From Desulfofarcimen acetoxidans DSM 771 (GTDB taxonomy: Bacteria > Bacillota > Desulfotomaculia > Desulfotomaculales > Desulfofarciminaceae), in the NCBI RefSeq assembly GCF_000024205.1, contig NC_013216.1, forward strand, positions 4,464,001 to 4,528,000: a stretch of DNA of 64,000 nucleotides, written 5' to 3'. The translations under genes and the position numbers were made by a program. The notes under the pieces are model-generated. The model did not search any database. It had not been told where the DNA came from and worked only from the letters and a program-made list of their open reading frames with translations. Positions 53,331 through 62,497 of this stretch are shown piece by piece (positions within the stretch are counted from its first letter, which is position 1; each line of letters starts with the position of its first letter).

Positions 53331-54479
53331 CTAATTCCTCCCCAAGAATACTTCCTGTAGTGCCTTAACACCTTGGCCTAACTGAACTGGATAGCCAACC
53401 TTGGCCAGAGCCATTTCCAAAGCACCGATAGCAATAATCATATCCATTTTGTCCGCGAAACCCATATGAGCTATGCGGAAAATTTTACCTTTAAGATCAT
53501 CCTGCCCGCCGGCAAAGGTAATTTGATAATCATTCTTGAGCACCTTTCTGATATCCTCGGCAGAAATTCCTTCCGGGCTCAAAACAGCAGTTACAGCATC
53601 TGATCTGCAGCCTTCATCAGCCAGAAGCTCCAGGCCCAGAGCCTTGGCAGCAGCGCGAACACCGTTAGCCAACAAAGTGTGACGGGCATAAACGTTTTCC
53701 AGTCCCTCTTCCATTATCATATCCAAAGCAGCGTCTAAACCAACAAAGAGGGTTACGTTAGGTGTATAAGGAGTATTCCACTTGGCAATATTTTTCTTGC
53801 AAGCATTCAAATCAAAGTAAAATTTCGGTGTTTTATTCTCTTCAACTACTTTCCAGGCTTTTTCACTGACAGTAATAGCGCCCAAGCCAGGAGGCAGCAT
53901 GAGAGCTTTTTGTGAACCTGTAGCAGCTATATCCACGTTCCACTCATCAGTTTTAAATTCAATGGCACCGAGACTGCTGACTGTATCCACAATCAGCAAT
54001 GCCTTATGTTTGGCCACCAGAGCGCCCATACCGGCTATATCGTTGGTTACAGCAGTGGAGGTCTCATTGTGAGTGGCAAAAACAGCAACATAATCAGGCT
54101 CGCTGTTTAACTTTTCCTCAATTACTTTCAAGTCAGCAGCGCTGCCCCATCTGTATTTATATTCATCAACTACAGCACCGTACTTGGCAGCCATCTTTGT
54201 CCAACGCTCACCAAACTTACCGCCGTTTAAGGTTAACACTTTATCCCCAGGTTTAATTACATTGGAAACAGCTGCTTCCATGGCACCGGTTCCGGAGCTG
54301 GTTAATACGAATACCTCGTTTTTAGTTTGAAAAACTTTCTGCATTTTTTCTACAATGCCTTTGTGCATTTTGGCAAAGTCATCACTGCGGTGACCGAACA
54401 TAGGCCGGGACATAGCTGCAAAAACCGTAGGCGGTACAGGTGTCGGGCCCGGAATCAATAAATACTGCTTGTCTTTCAT
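53331..54479 (-). CDS. Class V aminotransferase (serine/alanine-glyoxylate type)
   Basis: A 382-residue PLP enzyme: LLIPGPTPVPPTVFAAMSRP, LTSSGTGAMEAAVSNV, IVDTVSSLGAIEF and the PLP-lysine motif TGSQKALMLPPG. By sequence it belongs to the alanine-glyoxylate/serine-pyruvate aminotransferases. Its operon with serA under a serine-type T-box suggests it acts in serine synthesis, possibly replacing SerC as phosphoserine aminotransferase; this is an inference. ATG 54479 follows GGAGAGG. Confidence 0.88.
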   Translation of the reverse strand: MKDKQYLLIPGPTPVPPTVFAAMSRPMFGHRSDDFAKMHKGIVEKMQKVFQTKNEVFVLTSSGTGAMEAAVSNVIKPGDKVLTLNGGKFGERWTKMAAKYGAVVDEYKYRWGSAADLKVIEEKLNSEPDYVAVFATHNETSTAVTNDIAGMGALVAKHKALLIVDTVSSLGAIEFKTDEWNVDIAATGSQKALMLPPGLGAITVSEKAWKVVEENKTPKFYFDLNACKKNIAKWNTPYTPNVTLFVGLDAALDMIMEEGLENVYARHTLLANGVRAAAKALGLELLADEGCRSDAVTAVLSPEGISAEDIRKVLKNDYQITFAGGQDDLKGKIFRIAHMGFADKMDMIIAIGALEMALAKVGYPVQLGQGVKALQEVFLGRN

Positions 54480-54576
54480 GAAAGTTACCTCTCCTTCCAA
54501 ATCTACCATTGTTTTTACTAAATAAAACAGTTACCCTATGTATAAGTCAAATATTGGTAACTGCTAAAAATAAAAT

Positions 54577-54828
54577 AAACCTCTTATCCCAGATACCAGG
54601 GACGAGAGGTTTTTCCCGCGTTGCCACCCTAATTGATCAAGAGTTTAACAACAGATTTATTCTACCGCTAAACCTTAATCCAGCTTAAATGACTGTATAA
54701 CGGCAGTCAACCGTAGCTGCTTAGTATTCTTTCGCAGTCCTCTTAGGGGCGGAATTCATTAAACGGCTATACCGGTTCACACCAACCACCGACTCTCTGT
54801 CAAAACCGTTTTAAGTACTTTTCCCCTG
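54577..54828 (-). promoter_or_regulatory. T-box leader, probably tRNA-Ser-responsive
   Basis: Minus-strand leader. Stem I starts near 54828 (AGTACTTAAAACGG), with AGAGAGTCGGTGG and GGTGTGAACC internal features. The T-box proper AGGGTGGCAACGCGG is at 54630-54616. A terminator AAACCTCTTATCCC / GGGACGAGAGGTTT with T-tract is at 54615-54577. The specifier region reads GAATTCCGCC; UCC (Ser) fits the serine genes, though UUC cannot be excluded without a fold. Uncharged tRNA would favour read-through. Confidence 0.88.
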
Positions 54829-54973
54829 CATCAAGTTTTTGATATTAATTTCACAATCAGATTTTACTATATAATATTAGCTTTTGCAAGACATGAAACA
54901 TATTTTTTTAGAGAAATATATTAACAGGCTATTTAGCGGGCAATAACCAAGTATTTAACAGCAAGAGTATTAC

Positions 54974-56551
54974 CTACAGCTTATACATCTCTGTCATTCC
55001 CTGCAATCTTTCGGCCATGCTGGTTAACTCCTGAGCCGAGCTTGAGACCTGTTCAACATTGGCATTTGTTTGCTGACTGGCTGCAGCTAAACTTTGTGCC
55101 ATATTCGAAGTGTTTTCCGTTCCTTTGGATATTTCATCTACCATTGATGACACTTGTTCAATTTCTTCAATTAATTTAGATAATACATTTCCGGTTTGCT
55201 CCGATACGCTAACCCCATCTTTTACAACAGTGGTAACCTCCTCCATGGAATTTACCGCTAACCCGGTTTGATCCCGTATCTCCCTCACTATATCGGCAAT
55301 ATCTTTAGTGGCACTGGCTGATTGTTCGGCCAGTTTACGAACCTCTTCAGCCACCACGGCAAATCCTCTGCCGGCATCTCCTGCTCTGGCCGCTTCAATG
55401 GCTGCATTTAAGGCCAATAAGTTAGTCTGACTGGCAATATTAGTGATAACATCTAAAATCAAACCTATCTCATGAGATTTTTTGGCCAGATCGGTGATCA
55501 CCGTTGTACTGTCAACTACACTACTGTTAATCAAATTCATCTTCTGCATAGTGCTTTCTACAGCCTGACTGCCCTGTCTTGCATTATCAGACATCTCGAC
55601 AGCTGTAAGATTAACCTGACTTGTACTGGAATTTTGCTCATCTACAGTTACAGCCAACTGATTAATGGTAGCAACTACTTCTTGAACAGCAGAAGTAACC
55701 TGCTCCGAGGTGGCAGACAACTCTTCGCTGTGTGCGGCCAGATTAGTCGAAGATTCTTTAATTTCCAGAACCATTTTTCTTACTGAAATAAGCATTTTAT
55801 TAAAGGCTGTTCTTAAAATACCTATTTCATCATTTGAATTAACAACCAGTTGTCTCTCAGTTAAATCATTCTGCTCGGACATTTTGTACATCTCTTCTGT
55901 GGTTTCTATAATAGGTTTTGTAATCATCCTAGTTAGCAAAACTGCAATTACCATTGCCAGTACAATCGCTGCAATAGCAAATATAATAATTAAATTTTTT
56001 GCTGAATTTGCATGATTATTAATTGAGCCAACTACATTAGCAATTTCTTCATTTTTCTGAGCATAATAATCATTTAGCAGCTTTTGTGTTTCCTGGTAGT
56101 TACTTAATACGGTCATTCCTCCGTCTTTTGCCGCTTCAATATCTCCTGCCTTAACTGACGGTATCACATTTTCAATACATATCCTTGTATACTCATCATT
56201 GCTATTTTTTATTTTTGTCATAATATCTTTATCTTTTTGCTGCTGGGTCGCATTAATAATTTGCACTTCTAAATCTGACGATTTTTTAGAAACATCAACA
56301 AATTGTTGTGCAAATTTATCGTCACCATAAATCATATAGGCACGCAGCGACATTACCTGCTCATCTATAGACTTGGATAGTTCAACTGTATCATAATATT
56401 GGGGCAGCATATTTTTGTCTAACTCAACTATTTCACTGTTAATATCAGTAAATTGTATAACTGCAATTAATGATGCAATTGAAGCAATTAATAAAACTAA
56501 GACAAAGGAAGTTATTATTTTGGAAGTTAATTTTAAATTAATTAATTTCAT
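54974..56551 (-). CDS. Methyl-accepting chemotaxis protein
   Basis: A 525-residue receptor. TM1 is at ~9-31, followed by a four-helix-bundle sensor of about 155 residues, TM2 ([20 protein letters not shown]), HAMP (~209-262) and a cytoplasmic signalling domain with the conserved hairpin tip ([36 protein letters not shown]). It relays an extracellular signal to CheA/CheW. It stands alone, with no che genes near. Confidence 0.94.
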   Translation of the reverse strand: MKLINLKLTSKIITSFVLVLLIASIASLIAVIQFTDINSEIVELDKNMLPQYYDTVELSKSIDEQVMSLRAYMIYGDDKFAQQFVDVSKKSSDLEVQIINATQQQKDKDIMTKIKNSNDEYTRICIENVIPSVKAGDIEAAKDGGMTVLSNYQETQKLLNDYYAQKNEEIANVVGSINNHANSAKNLIIIFAIAAIVLAMVIAVLLTRMITKPIIETTEEMYKMSEQNDLTERQLVVNSNDEIGILRTAFNKMLISVRKMVLEIKESSTNLAAHSEELSATSEQVTSAVQEVVATINQLAVTVDEQNSSTSQVNLTAVEMSDNARQGSQAVESTMQKMNLINSSVVDSTTVITDLAKKSHEIGLILDVITNIASQTNLLALNAAIEAARAGDAGRGFAVVAEEVRKLAEQSASATKDIADIVREIRDQTGLAVNSMEEVTTVVKDGVSVSEQTGNVLSKLIEEIEQVSSMVDEISKGTENTSNMAQSLAAASQQTNANVEQVSSSAQELTSMAERLQGMTEMYKL

Positions 56552-56968
56552 AAATTGCCTCCTCGTTAATTATTTAGCAACTAAATTGTAATTGATTTAT
56601 TACAATCTAATTTACTTTTATTGACTTATAAAACCCATTTTCGCTGGGTGACGAAATAATAAGCAATATACTTTGTCGATTAAGTCTATTATAGCAACTA
56701 CGATTGAAAAAACTCTGAGAAGGGTCTGAGAAACTGCTGAGAGTTATAATAGTCAAATACTAAACGGCTACCGGCCAAAACCAATAGGTTTATTGATGGC
56801 TGAAAGCCATTAGTTGTGGCTAAAGCCGGTTAAATGCAGCTAGTAACCCATACAAAATGATATTTTATGTCATACACTGACTAACTATTTTTTTATATTT
56901 TGTAACATAATTCATGTCTAAACAAATGATATCCTTGTGCTTATCAAAATAATTGTAGCTTCGCACAC
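56552..56968. other. Intergenic region upstream of the chemotaxis receptor
   Basis: No gene is seen. It includes complementary CTGAAAG/CTTTCAG and TTAGTTGTGGCTAAAG-type words near 56770-56830 that could form hairpins in the receptor's leader. No known riboswitch consensus is recognised. Confidence 0.4.
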
Positions 56969-57019
56969 AACCTGCCAGGAATTTTTCTCAAAATGTGTGA
57001 GAAAAATTCCTGGCAGGTT
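56969..57019. terminator. 22-bp perfect hairpin
   Basis: Arms 56969-56990 and 56998-57019 (outer AACCTGCCAGG) with a 7-base loop. It stands between the chemotaxis receptor's upstream region and the phage-like module, and can end minus-strand transcripts of that module. Confidence 0.8.
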
Positions 57020-57163
57020 TCTTCAAGTAGTTGCATAAAATTACGTGAGGGCATAATTAAATGCCCCCACATTTTTCGGCTATTTAATAGATTATGTTTG
57101 CATGGTACCGCAACTATATTTTCTGCCCAGTCTTACCGTGTCTGGCTGGCCTATGCGCTCCAA

Positions 57164-57379
57164 TTACTCCAGTATCTCACCAAATATTTTTGTTAAGTTT
57201 TTAGATATATTTGGATACAAGTTCTCAACGGCTACTTTTTCTGGTATAGCCTTTTTCTCTTTATCCATCTTTTGCACTAAACTCCGCAATACATCAATAA
57301 ACTCTTCTCGCGGAATAAACTTAGCCAATATAGCAATTCTCCTGTCTCGCCGAGCTTTATTTTGTCTGTTTATCAACAT
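57164..57379 (-). CDS. Small phage-module protein
   Basis: Seventy-one residues from ATG 57379: MLINRQNKARRDRRIAILAK, then FIDVLRSLVQKMDKEKKAI, mostly charged helix. Not recognised. Its start overlaps the stop of a 16-codon frame (57373-57423), so it is probably translated by coupling. It lies in the same operon direction as the small HTH gene. Confidence 0.55.
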   Translation of the reverse strand: MLINRQNKARRDRRIAILAKFIPREEFIDVLRSLVQKMDKEKKAIPEKVAVENLYPNISKNLTKIFGEILE

Positions 57380-57423
57380 AAAATATCCCGGCATATATCC
57401 AAAAGTTTCAATCCCTTTTCCAT
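57373..57423 (-). CDS. 16-codon frame coupled to the next gene
   Basis: AAGGGGG precedes ATG 57423 by about 6 bases. The frame reads MEKGLKLLDICRDILC and stops within the start region of the 71-residue gene. It may serve as a coupling leader. The alternative is that the two frames were once one gene. Confidence 0.4.
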   Translation of the reverse strand: MEKGLKLLDICRDILC

Positions 57424-57451
57424 TGCCACCCCCTTACCGCTTTGATATACT

Positions 57452-57471
57452 TGTCTAAATGATTATAGACA
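57452..57471 (-). promoter_or_regulatory. Candidate repressor operator
   Basis: TGTCTA-N8-TAGACA, a perfect inverted repeat between the HTH gene and the small phage-module gene, in a promoter-like context (TATAATCATT on the minus strand). The same half-site recurs at 57739-57744. Confidence 0.5.
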
Positions 57472-57483
57472 TGTCCAATTGTA

Positions 57484-57705
57484 TTAAGCTGCGCCGTCTG
57501 GCCATATCTCTTTAACTGTTTTTCCAATGGCCTCGGCTATATATGGTCTAATTCGGTATCCCCTATTTCTGCCCGTGCTGTTTATGGCGTGGTGGACATA
57601 AGCGGGGGTGACGCCGGCTTCTTTTGCGATATCTACTATCTTTATTCCTTTTAGAACCATTAGCGCCCTGATCTCTCGCGGCGTTAAGCCTCTGCCTTTA
57701 CCCAT
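57484..57705 (-). CDS. Small Cro/Ner-like helix-turn-helix protein
   Basis: Seventy-three residues with an HTH: IRALMVLKGIKIVDIAKEAG, VTPAYVHHAINSTGRNRGYR, IRPYIAEAIGKTVKEIWPDG. The form is that of phage Ner/Cro-type regulators. AAGGAGG precedes the ATG. It is divergent from the XRE repressor, as in lysogeny switches. Confidence 0.75.
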   Translation of the reverse strand: MGKGRGLTPREIRALMVLKGIKIVDIAKEAGVTPAYVHHAINSTGRNRGYRIRPYIAEAIGKTVKEIWPDGAA

Positions 57706-57735
57706 TGTCAGTCCTCCTTTCGTGTTTAGGCTGGG

Positions 57736-57790
57736 ATATGTCTAAAAAATATTAGTTCTTGGATATAATGATAACATGGCTAAGACATAT
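57736..57790. promoter_or_regulatory. Divergent switch region
   Basis: ATATGTCT (57736-57743) and AGACATAT (57783-57790) are inverted copies 39 bp apart. Between them lies TATAAT (57764-57769) for the rightward repressor gene. TGTCTA overlaps its -35 position. Confidence 0.5.
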
Positions 57791-57836
57791 TATCAATACG
57801 ACTTAATGCGACTTTCATAATTAAGGTGGTCTATTT

Positions 57837-58493
57837 ATGGCAATTGGTGAGAGAATAAAATCTTTAAGAAAATTTCTAAAGCTGACACAACAGCAGTTTG
57901 CAGATGCTCTAGATATTGATCAAGGGCATATTGCAGGCATTGAAAAAGGCTCAAAAAATCCTTCTAAATCATTACAAAAGGTTATTTGCCTAACTTTTTA
58001 TGTCAATGACATATGGTTAAAGACAGGAGGAGGAGAGATGTTTATTTCTCCTGAAGAATCACTAAAAAAAATAAAGGTCCACTTCGATAAGCAGACCTTC
58101 AATCAAGCTATTATTAATATAATGAAAGATGAGGAGGACGCCGTTGCTCCAGATCCGAGCACCGGTGCCAACCACAGCTGCCAGGGTAACCCCCGGGACA
58201 TTATTAATATTGCCATAAATCAATACGGCGCAACTGCCATAATAGAAGCTTTCCAACAAGTCATGAAAATAAACGGCCTTGCCGTGGCTGCCAGCTACCA
58301 AACCCACCGTGCCGACACTGGCGATCCTGAACTGGACCGCCTTATTAATATTCTGTACGACCTCTGGGCAGCCGGCGACAACCGGCTCAAAGGCTGGGCA
58401 TCAATTCAGTTCGACCGTGCCTTCCCTAATGATGTTGTCGAGAAGGCACAAAAAAAACACGCAGAAAACCAGGGCCAAGCCTCTGTCGGCTAA
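57837..58493 (+). CDS. XRE family repressor-like protein
   Basis: A 218-residue protein. The N-terminal HTH (RIKSLRKFLKLTQQQFADAL, IDQGHIAGIEKGSKNPSKSL) is a lambda-repressor-type domain; a ~150-residue C-terminal region without a clear family follows. There is no LexA-like Ser-Lys protease signature. Codon and base use become more GC-rich after residue ~100, suggesting a composite gene. AAGGTGG precedes the ATG. Confidence 0.8.
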   Translation: MAIGERIKSLRKFLKLTQQQFADALDIDQGHIAGIEKGSKNPSKSLQKVICLTFYVNDIWLKTGGGEMFISPEESLKKIKVHFDKQTFNQAIINIMKDEEDAVAPDPSTGANHSCQGNPRDIINIAINQYGATAIIEAFQQVMKINGLAVAASYQTHRADTGDPELDRLINILYDLWAAGDNRLKGWASIQFDRAFPNDVVEKAQKKHAENQGQASVG

Positions 58494-58597
58494 CCTTACA
58501 TTTACTACCAATGTCAATTTACTTGCTAACTAATTGCCCAGACTTTGATAACGCCAATGACATCCAGATTACTCTGAATATACTACTCCAGATTTTT

Positions 58598-58741
58598 TCA
58601 TTTAAGGAATGATACTCTTCCCAGTTCGATGCTATGTGCAACCTTGTCAGAGAAGCGCTCAACGAATCGACTTAACCAGTTAGCCAGCGCCTTAATAAGC
58701 TCAGGAAAGGGACCTTTAATGTTTCGGTACTGAATCCTGAT
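58598..58741 (-). pseudogene. Remnant of an unknown gene
   Basis: An open frame of 47 codons without a start (GPFPELIKALANWLSRFVER, then FSDKVAHSIELGRVSFLK) ends at 58598. It reads like a real protein tail. The upstream frame is closed by stops. Family not recognised. Confidence 0.35.
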
Positions 58742-58837
58742 TTAAGTTCATTCAAAATATGTTTACACAAGGCAAATAGCAACATTTTCAACTTCTACAT
58801 ACAGTTTTTTTTCCACCAAAATACACCTCGCTTATCC

Positions 58838-58862
58838 GCCCGGTCTCACCGGGTTTTATTTT
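58838..58862 (+). terminator. Terminator
   Basis: CCCGGT-CTC-ACCGGG followed by TTTTATTTTG. It could end the repressor transcript, 345 bp after its stop. Confidence 0.75.
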
Positions 58863-58893
58863 GTCTATTCATTAACATAAAGGAAGGTTGAAA

Positions 58894-58965
58894 ATGAAAC
58901 AGATTTTATTAAATCTTAACTTGTGGCCAGCCATCAAAATACGACCGGTCTTTATGTATGATTAA
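58894..58965 (+). CDS. 23-codon small ORF
   Basis: AAGGAAGG lies 6 bases before ATG 58894. It starts MKQILLNLNLWPAIKI. There is no recognisable terminator after it. From 58966 to 59550 the sequence is AT-rich and I see no gene. Confidence 0.35.
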   Translation: MKQILLNLNLWPAIKIRPVFMYD

Positions 58966-59550
58966 TGCATAATTTTATATTATATGGATAAATATATATT
59001 AATCTCTATTGCCGCAATAACTCTTTAAAATTATTTCTTTAAAAATATCTATCCTTAGGCGGCAGAGGCTTTAATACTATTGCCGTAATAATTGCCTTAA
59101 TCAATTATTAATTTCTCCCTCACCTCCCGTTTTTACTCCTCATTTAGCCTAGTCCCATTGACTTAGTAACAGCCATTAACAATTAGCAACAACACCTATA
59201 ACCCTGCTAACATGCGCCGTGCCTAGCTTGTAACAAAACCCCCCTGACTATGTAACATCCCCAGATATAAAATCAACAAAAAACAGCAGCCCATAAACAA
59301 CCCTGAATCAATTTTATTACTACCAGCTGATCTTTACCATATCGCCCACATTGGCAATGTAGCAGCAGAATTTTGACCTACCATTGTCTATTTTTCTTAT
59401 AGCTATTTGCGACAACACAAAATCTCTCAAAGCCGCGCCCCGTCCAGGTTTATCCCCATTAAAATCACCTTTTCTATATTATCAGGTTACGTGAGAAACT
59501 ACAATAATCGGCTAAGGGCAAAGGTCTTAGATCTGGTATTCTAAAAAAAT

Positions 59551-59580
59551 AAACCGTGGCCAAATTGCGACCGCGGTTAA
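59551..59580 (-). terminator. Hairpin after the PAS-regulator gene
   Basis: AACCGTGG / CCGCGGTT arms with a short loop, 13 bp after the stop. Read leftwards it runs into TTTATTTTTTT. Confidence 0.75.
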
Positions 59581-59592
59581 ACCGGATTTATC

Positions 59593-60747
59593 TTAATTTT
59601 GTTGCTCAAAAAGGTAACCCACGCCTCGAACTGTGTGAATTAACGAAGGCTTCTGCAACTTACGGCGGAGATACCCTATGTAAACCTCAACGATATTTAA
59701 GTCACCCGTAAAGTTATGACCCCAAATTTGCTGCAGGATAATTTCTTTCGGAAGCACCTGCCTCGGGTGCCGCATAAATAGGAGAAGTAAATCAAACTCT
59801 GTCGGTGTCAGTAGCAAAAGAAGCTGTCCACGTCTTGCTTCGCGTCGAGTTGGCCAAATTGTAATATCTGCATAAGTTAATACTTCCTTTTCAGGACTGC
59901 TTGTCTGTCTTCTCAATTGAGCTTCTAAGCGAGCTAACAGCTCGGCAAAATTAAAGGGCTTAACCATGTAATCATCAGCACCGGCACGCAAACCGTTTAC
60001 TCTGTCAATAAACTCATCTTTGCCTGTAACCATAATAATCACTGGATTAATCAGTTCCCTCAGCCGACGGCATAAATCCAGACCTTGAATATCCGGAAGC
60101 ATCCAATCCAATATAACAGCATCAATCCTAACCTTTTTGACGAGTTCTAAAGCATCCTTGCCATAATAAGCAGTATACACCTGGTACCCCTCATAAATCA
60201 GTCCCATAGAAATATAATCAGTAATCAGTCTGTCATCATCAACAATTAGAATACCAATGTCAGCTTTCCTTCCTTTATCCGTGATTAGCTGATTCCTATC
60301 CGTTTTTTTAAATTCATTTAAGGCTTCAAAAGTTACATTCCTTTTATCAGACAAATCGGGTTTATGCACAACATCTTCTTGCTGCTTTACTTCTTGCGCT
60401 ATGTGCTGCCTACCTTCTCCAATATCACGAATAATTATTTGTAAATAATTTACCCCTTGAAAACTACCACAATGAAGGTTTACTTCAACAAAAAATTTGC
60501 TGCCATCTTTACGCCTGTGAACTGTTTCAAATGCAACTAAACAACCTGCTGATCTATCAATTTGAAACATACTCGCTTGCCATGCCTCTGAATCATATAG
60601 CTCATCAATACGCATTTTAAGCAGCTCTTCCCGGCTGTAACCGTAGGCCTCAATTGCAGAATCGTTAGCCTCGACAATATAATAGTCATCATAACGAATA
60701 ATGAGCATTATTTCTTTGCTTTGTTTAAAAAAAATTTGATACAACAT
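59593..60747 (-). CDS. PAS domain fused to an OmpR-type response regulator
   Basis: A 384-residue protein. The N-terminal PAS domain (IVEANDSAIEAYGYSREELL, ETVHRRKDGSKFFVEVNL, ~15-115) is joined by a Gln/Lys-rich linker to a receiver domain (GILIVDDDRLITDYI; phospho-acceptor D214 in VILDWMLPDIQG; Lys in MVKPFNF) and a winged-helix output (LTPTEFDLLLLFMRHPRQVL, VYIGYLRRKLQ, HTVRGVGYLF). An input PAS on a DNA-binding regulator is unusual. ATG 60747 follows GGAGG by 11 bases; ATG 60765 lacks a site. No kinase is adjacent. Confidence 0.9.
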   Translation of the reverse strand: MLYQIFFKQSKEIMLIIRYDDYYIVEANDSAIEAYGYSREELLKMRIDELYDSEAWQASMFQIDRSAGCLVAFETVHRRKDGSKFFVEVNLHCGSFQGVNYLQIIIRDIGEGRQHIAQEVKQQEDVVHKPDLSDKRNVTFEALNEFKKTDRNQLITDKGRKADIGILIVDDDRLITDYISMGLIYEGYQVYTAYYGKDALELVKKVRIDAVILDWMLPDIQGLDLCRRLRELINPVIIMVTGKDEFIDRVNGLRAGADDYMVKPFNFAELLARLEAQLRRQTSSPEKEVLTYADITIWPTRREARRGQLLLLLTPTEFDLLLLFMRHPRQVLPKEIILQQIWGHNFTGDLNIVEVYIGYLRRKLQKPSLIHTVRGVGYLFEQQN

Positions 60748-60838
60748 GGCTACAAAGGCCTCCATTAATTGTTGCAGAAGAAGTTTCCTAATTATTCATC
60801 GTAATATTAAATTTATATATCTAACTAAACCAAAAATA

Positions 60839-60876
60839 AAAGAGGAATTAACCTGGTATGGGACAATTCCTCTTCA
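60839..60876. terminator. Terminator after pdxT
   Basis: AAGAGGAATT / AATTCCTCTT arms; T-tract on the minus strand. Confidence 0.8.
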
Positions 60877-60927
60877 AATTAAGCTTCTGAAATTATGATA
60901 TTTCTCAGAGGTTAATAATCTTTTTCT

Positions 60928-61503
60928 TTAACAGCAACTTTTAACTATATTTAAAAAATAATCATGCAATCTGGTATCCTCAGTCAGCTCGGGATGAAAC
61001 GCGGCAGCCAGAAATCTTCCCTGGCGCGCCAGTACTATTTTTTTATTGTGCACAGCCAACACTTCTGCGCCATTATTCACTTCCTCTATATAAGGAGCAC
61101 GAATAAAAACAGCACGTAAAGGCTGACTGCCCAAGCACTCAATTTCTAAATCAGCTTCAAAACTGTCAACCTGTCTTCCATAGGCATTTCTTTCAGCAAC
61201 TATGTCCATTAAACCCAACCGCGGTTGATTAGAGTTTTTTATTTCTTTAGCTAACATAATCAATCCGGCACAGGTACCGAAAATAGGCATACCGTTTTTG
61301 GCCTTGTCTATTAAAGGTTCAAACAAAGAGAACTGGTTAAGCAGTTTACCGATAGTAGTACTTTCTCCGCCGGGAATAATTAATCCAGCTATATCCGTAA
61401 GCTGCTCCGGTTTGCGCACTTGAACCGATTCAATGCCGCATTTGCCAAGCATTTTTTGATGCTCTATAAATGCACCCTGCAGGGCTAATACACCTATTAA
61501 CAT
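60928..61503 (-). CDS. pdxT: Pyridoxal 5'-phosphate synthase glutaminase subunit
   Basis: A class I glutamine amidotransferase, 191 residues, that feeds ammonia to PdxS. The catalytic triad is visible: C78 in FGTCAGL, H170 and E172 in AAFHPELTED. PGGESTTIG and YGRQVDSFE are PdxT signatures. It starts 2 bp after the pdxS stop; the two form the PLP synthase complex. Confidence 0.96.
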   Translation of the reverse strand: MLIGVLALQGAFIEHQKMLGKCGIESVQVRKPEQLTDIAGLIIPGGESTTIGKLLNQFSLFEPLIDKAKNGMPIFGTCAGLIMLAKEIKNSNQPRLGLMDIVAERNAYGRQVDSFEADLEIECLGSQPLRAVFIRAPYIEEVNNGAEVLAVHNKKIVLARQGRFLAAAFHPELTEDTRLHDYFLNIVKSCC

Positions 61504-61505
61504 GT

Positions 61506-62390
61506 TTACCAGCCCCGATCCTGCATCCTCTGCTCAGGAGTAATTGAAGATATCTCCAAACCAGGCATTGCTTCACCCAGATCTCTGGATATATCGGCCA
61601 GTATTTTCGGATCATTGTAATGTGTAGTAGCCGCTACAATGGCTTTGGCCCTGACAGCCGGGTTATCGGATTTAAAAATACCCGAACCAACAAAAATCCC
61701 GTCACACCCTAATTGCATCATCAAAGCAGCGTCTGCCGGCGTGGCAATACCACCCGCAGCAAAATTGACTACCGGGAGTTTCCCCTGTTCAGCTACCTGC
61801 AGCAACAGCTCATAGGGCGCGCCGATTTCTTTAGCTATTGTCATCAATTCTTCTTTAGGCATATTCTGAAGTTTACGAATTTCTCCCATAACCTTGCGCA
61901 TGTGTCTTACCGCTTCCACAACATTACCGGTACCTGGTTCACCTTTGGTCCGAATCATAGCCGCGCCTTCACCGATTCTTCGCAAAGCCTCGCCTAAATT
62001 TCTGGCTCCGCAGACAAAAGGAACCTTGAAAGCATTTTTATCAATATGAAACTGCTCATCAGCCGGAGTCAATACTTCGCTCTCATCTATGTAATCAACG
62101 CCCAAAGACTCAAGGATCTGCGCTTCAACAAAATGACCTATTCTGGCTTTAGCCATTACCGGAATGCTAACAACTTCCATAATTCTGATAACGATAGTGG
62201 GATCAGCCATTCTGGCCACTCCACCTGCCGCTCTTATATCTGCAGGTACTCTTTCCAACGCCATAACCGCACAAGCTCCGGCTTCTTCAGCTATTTTAGC
62301 TTGTTCTGGCGTAGTAACATCCATTATTACGCCACCTTTAAGCATTTCTGCTAAACCCTTTTTAAGTGTCCAGGTGCCTGTTTCAGTCAT
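61506..62390 (-). CDS. pdxS: Pyridoxal 5'-phosphate synthase lyase subunit
   Basis: A (beta/alpha)8 enzyme building PLP from ribose 5-phosphate, glyceraldehyde 3-phosphate and ammonia. Motifs: [38 protein letters not shown] with the catalytic Lys, and [25 protein letters not shown] lies 8 bases before ATG 62390. First gene of pdxST. Confidence 0.97.
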   Translation of the reverse strand: MTETGTWTLKKGLAEMLKGGVIMDVTTPEQAKIAEEAGACAVMALERVPADIRAAGGVARMADPTIVIRIMEVVSIPVMAKARIGHFVEAQILESLGVDYIDESEVLTPADEQFHIDKNAFKVPFVCGARNLGEALRRIGEGAAMIRTKGEPGTGNVVEAVRHMRKVMGEIRKLQNMPKEELMTIAKEIGAPYELLLQVAEQGKLPVVNFAAGGIATPADAALMMQLGCDGIFVGSGIFKSDNPAVRAKAIVAATTHYNDPKILADISRDLGEAMPGLEISSITPEQRMQDRGW

Positions 62391-62460
62391 ACTTCTTTCC
62401 TCCAATCAAACACTTGATATTTAACTATGTAATTTTACAATATTTCAACGTTAAAAACAA

Positions 62461-62497
62461 TAAGAAAAAGACCGGTTAAAGATTAAAGTCCGGTCTT
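62461..62497 (-). terminator. Terminator of dnaB
   Basis: AAGACCGGACTTT / ...AACCGGTCTTTTTCTTATT on the minus strand, overlapping the dnaB stop. Confidence 0.85.
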
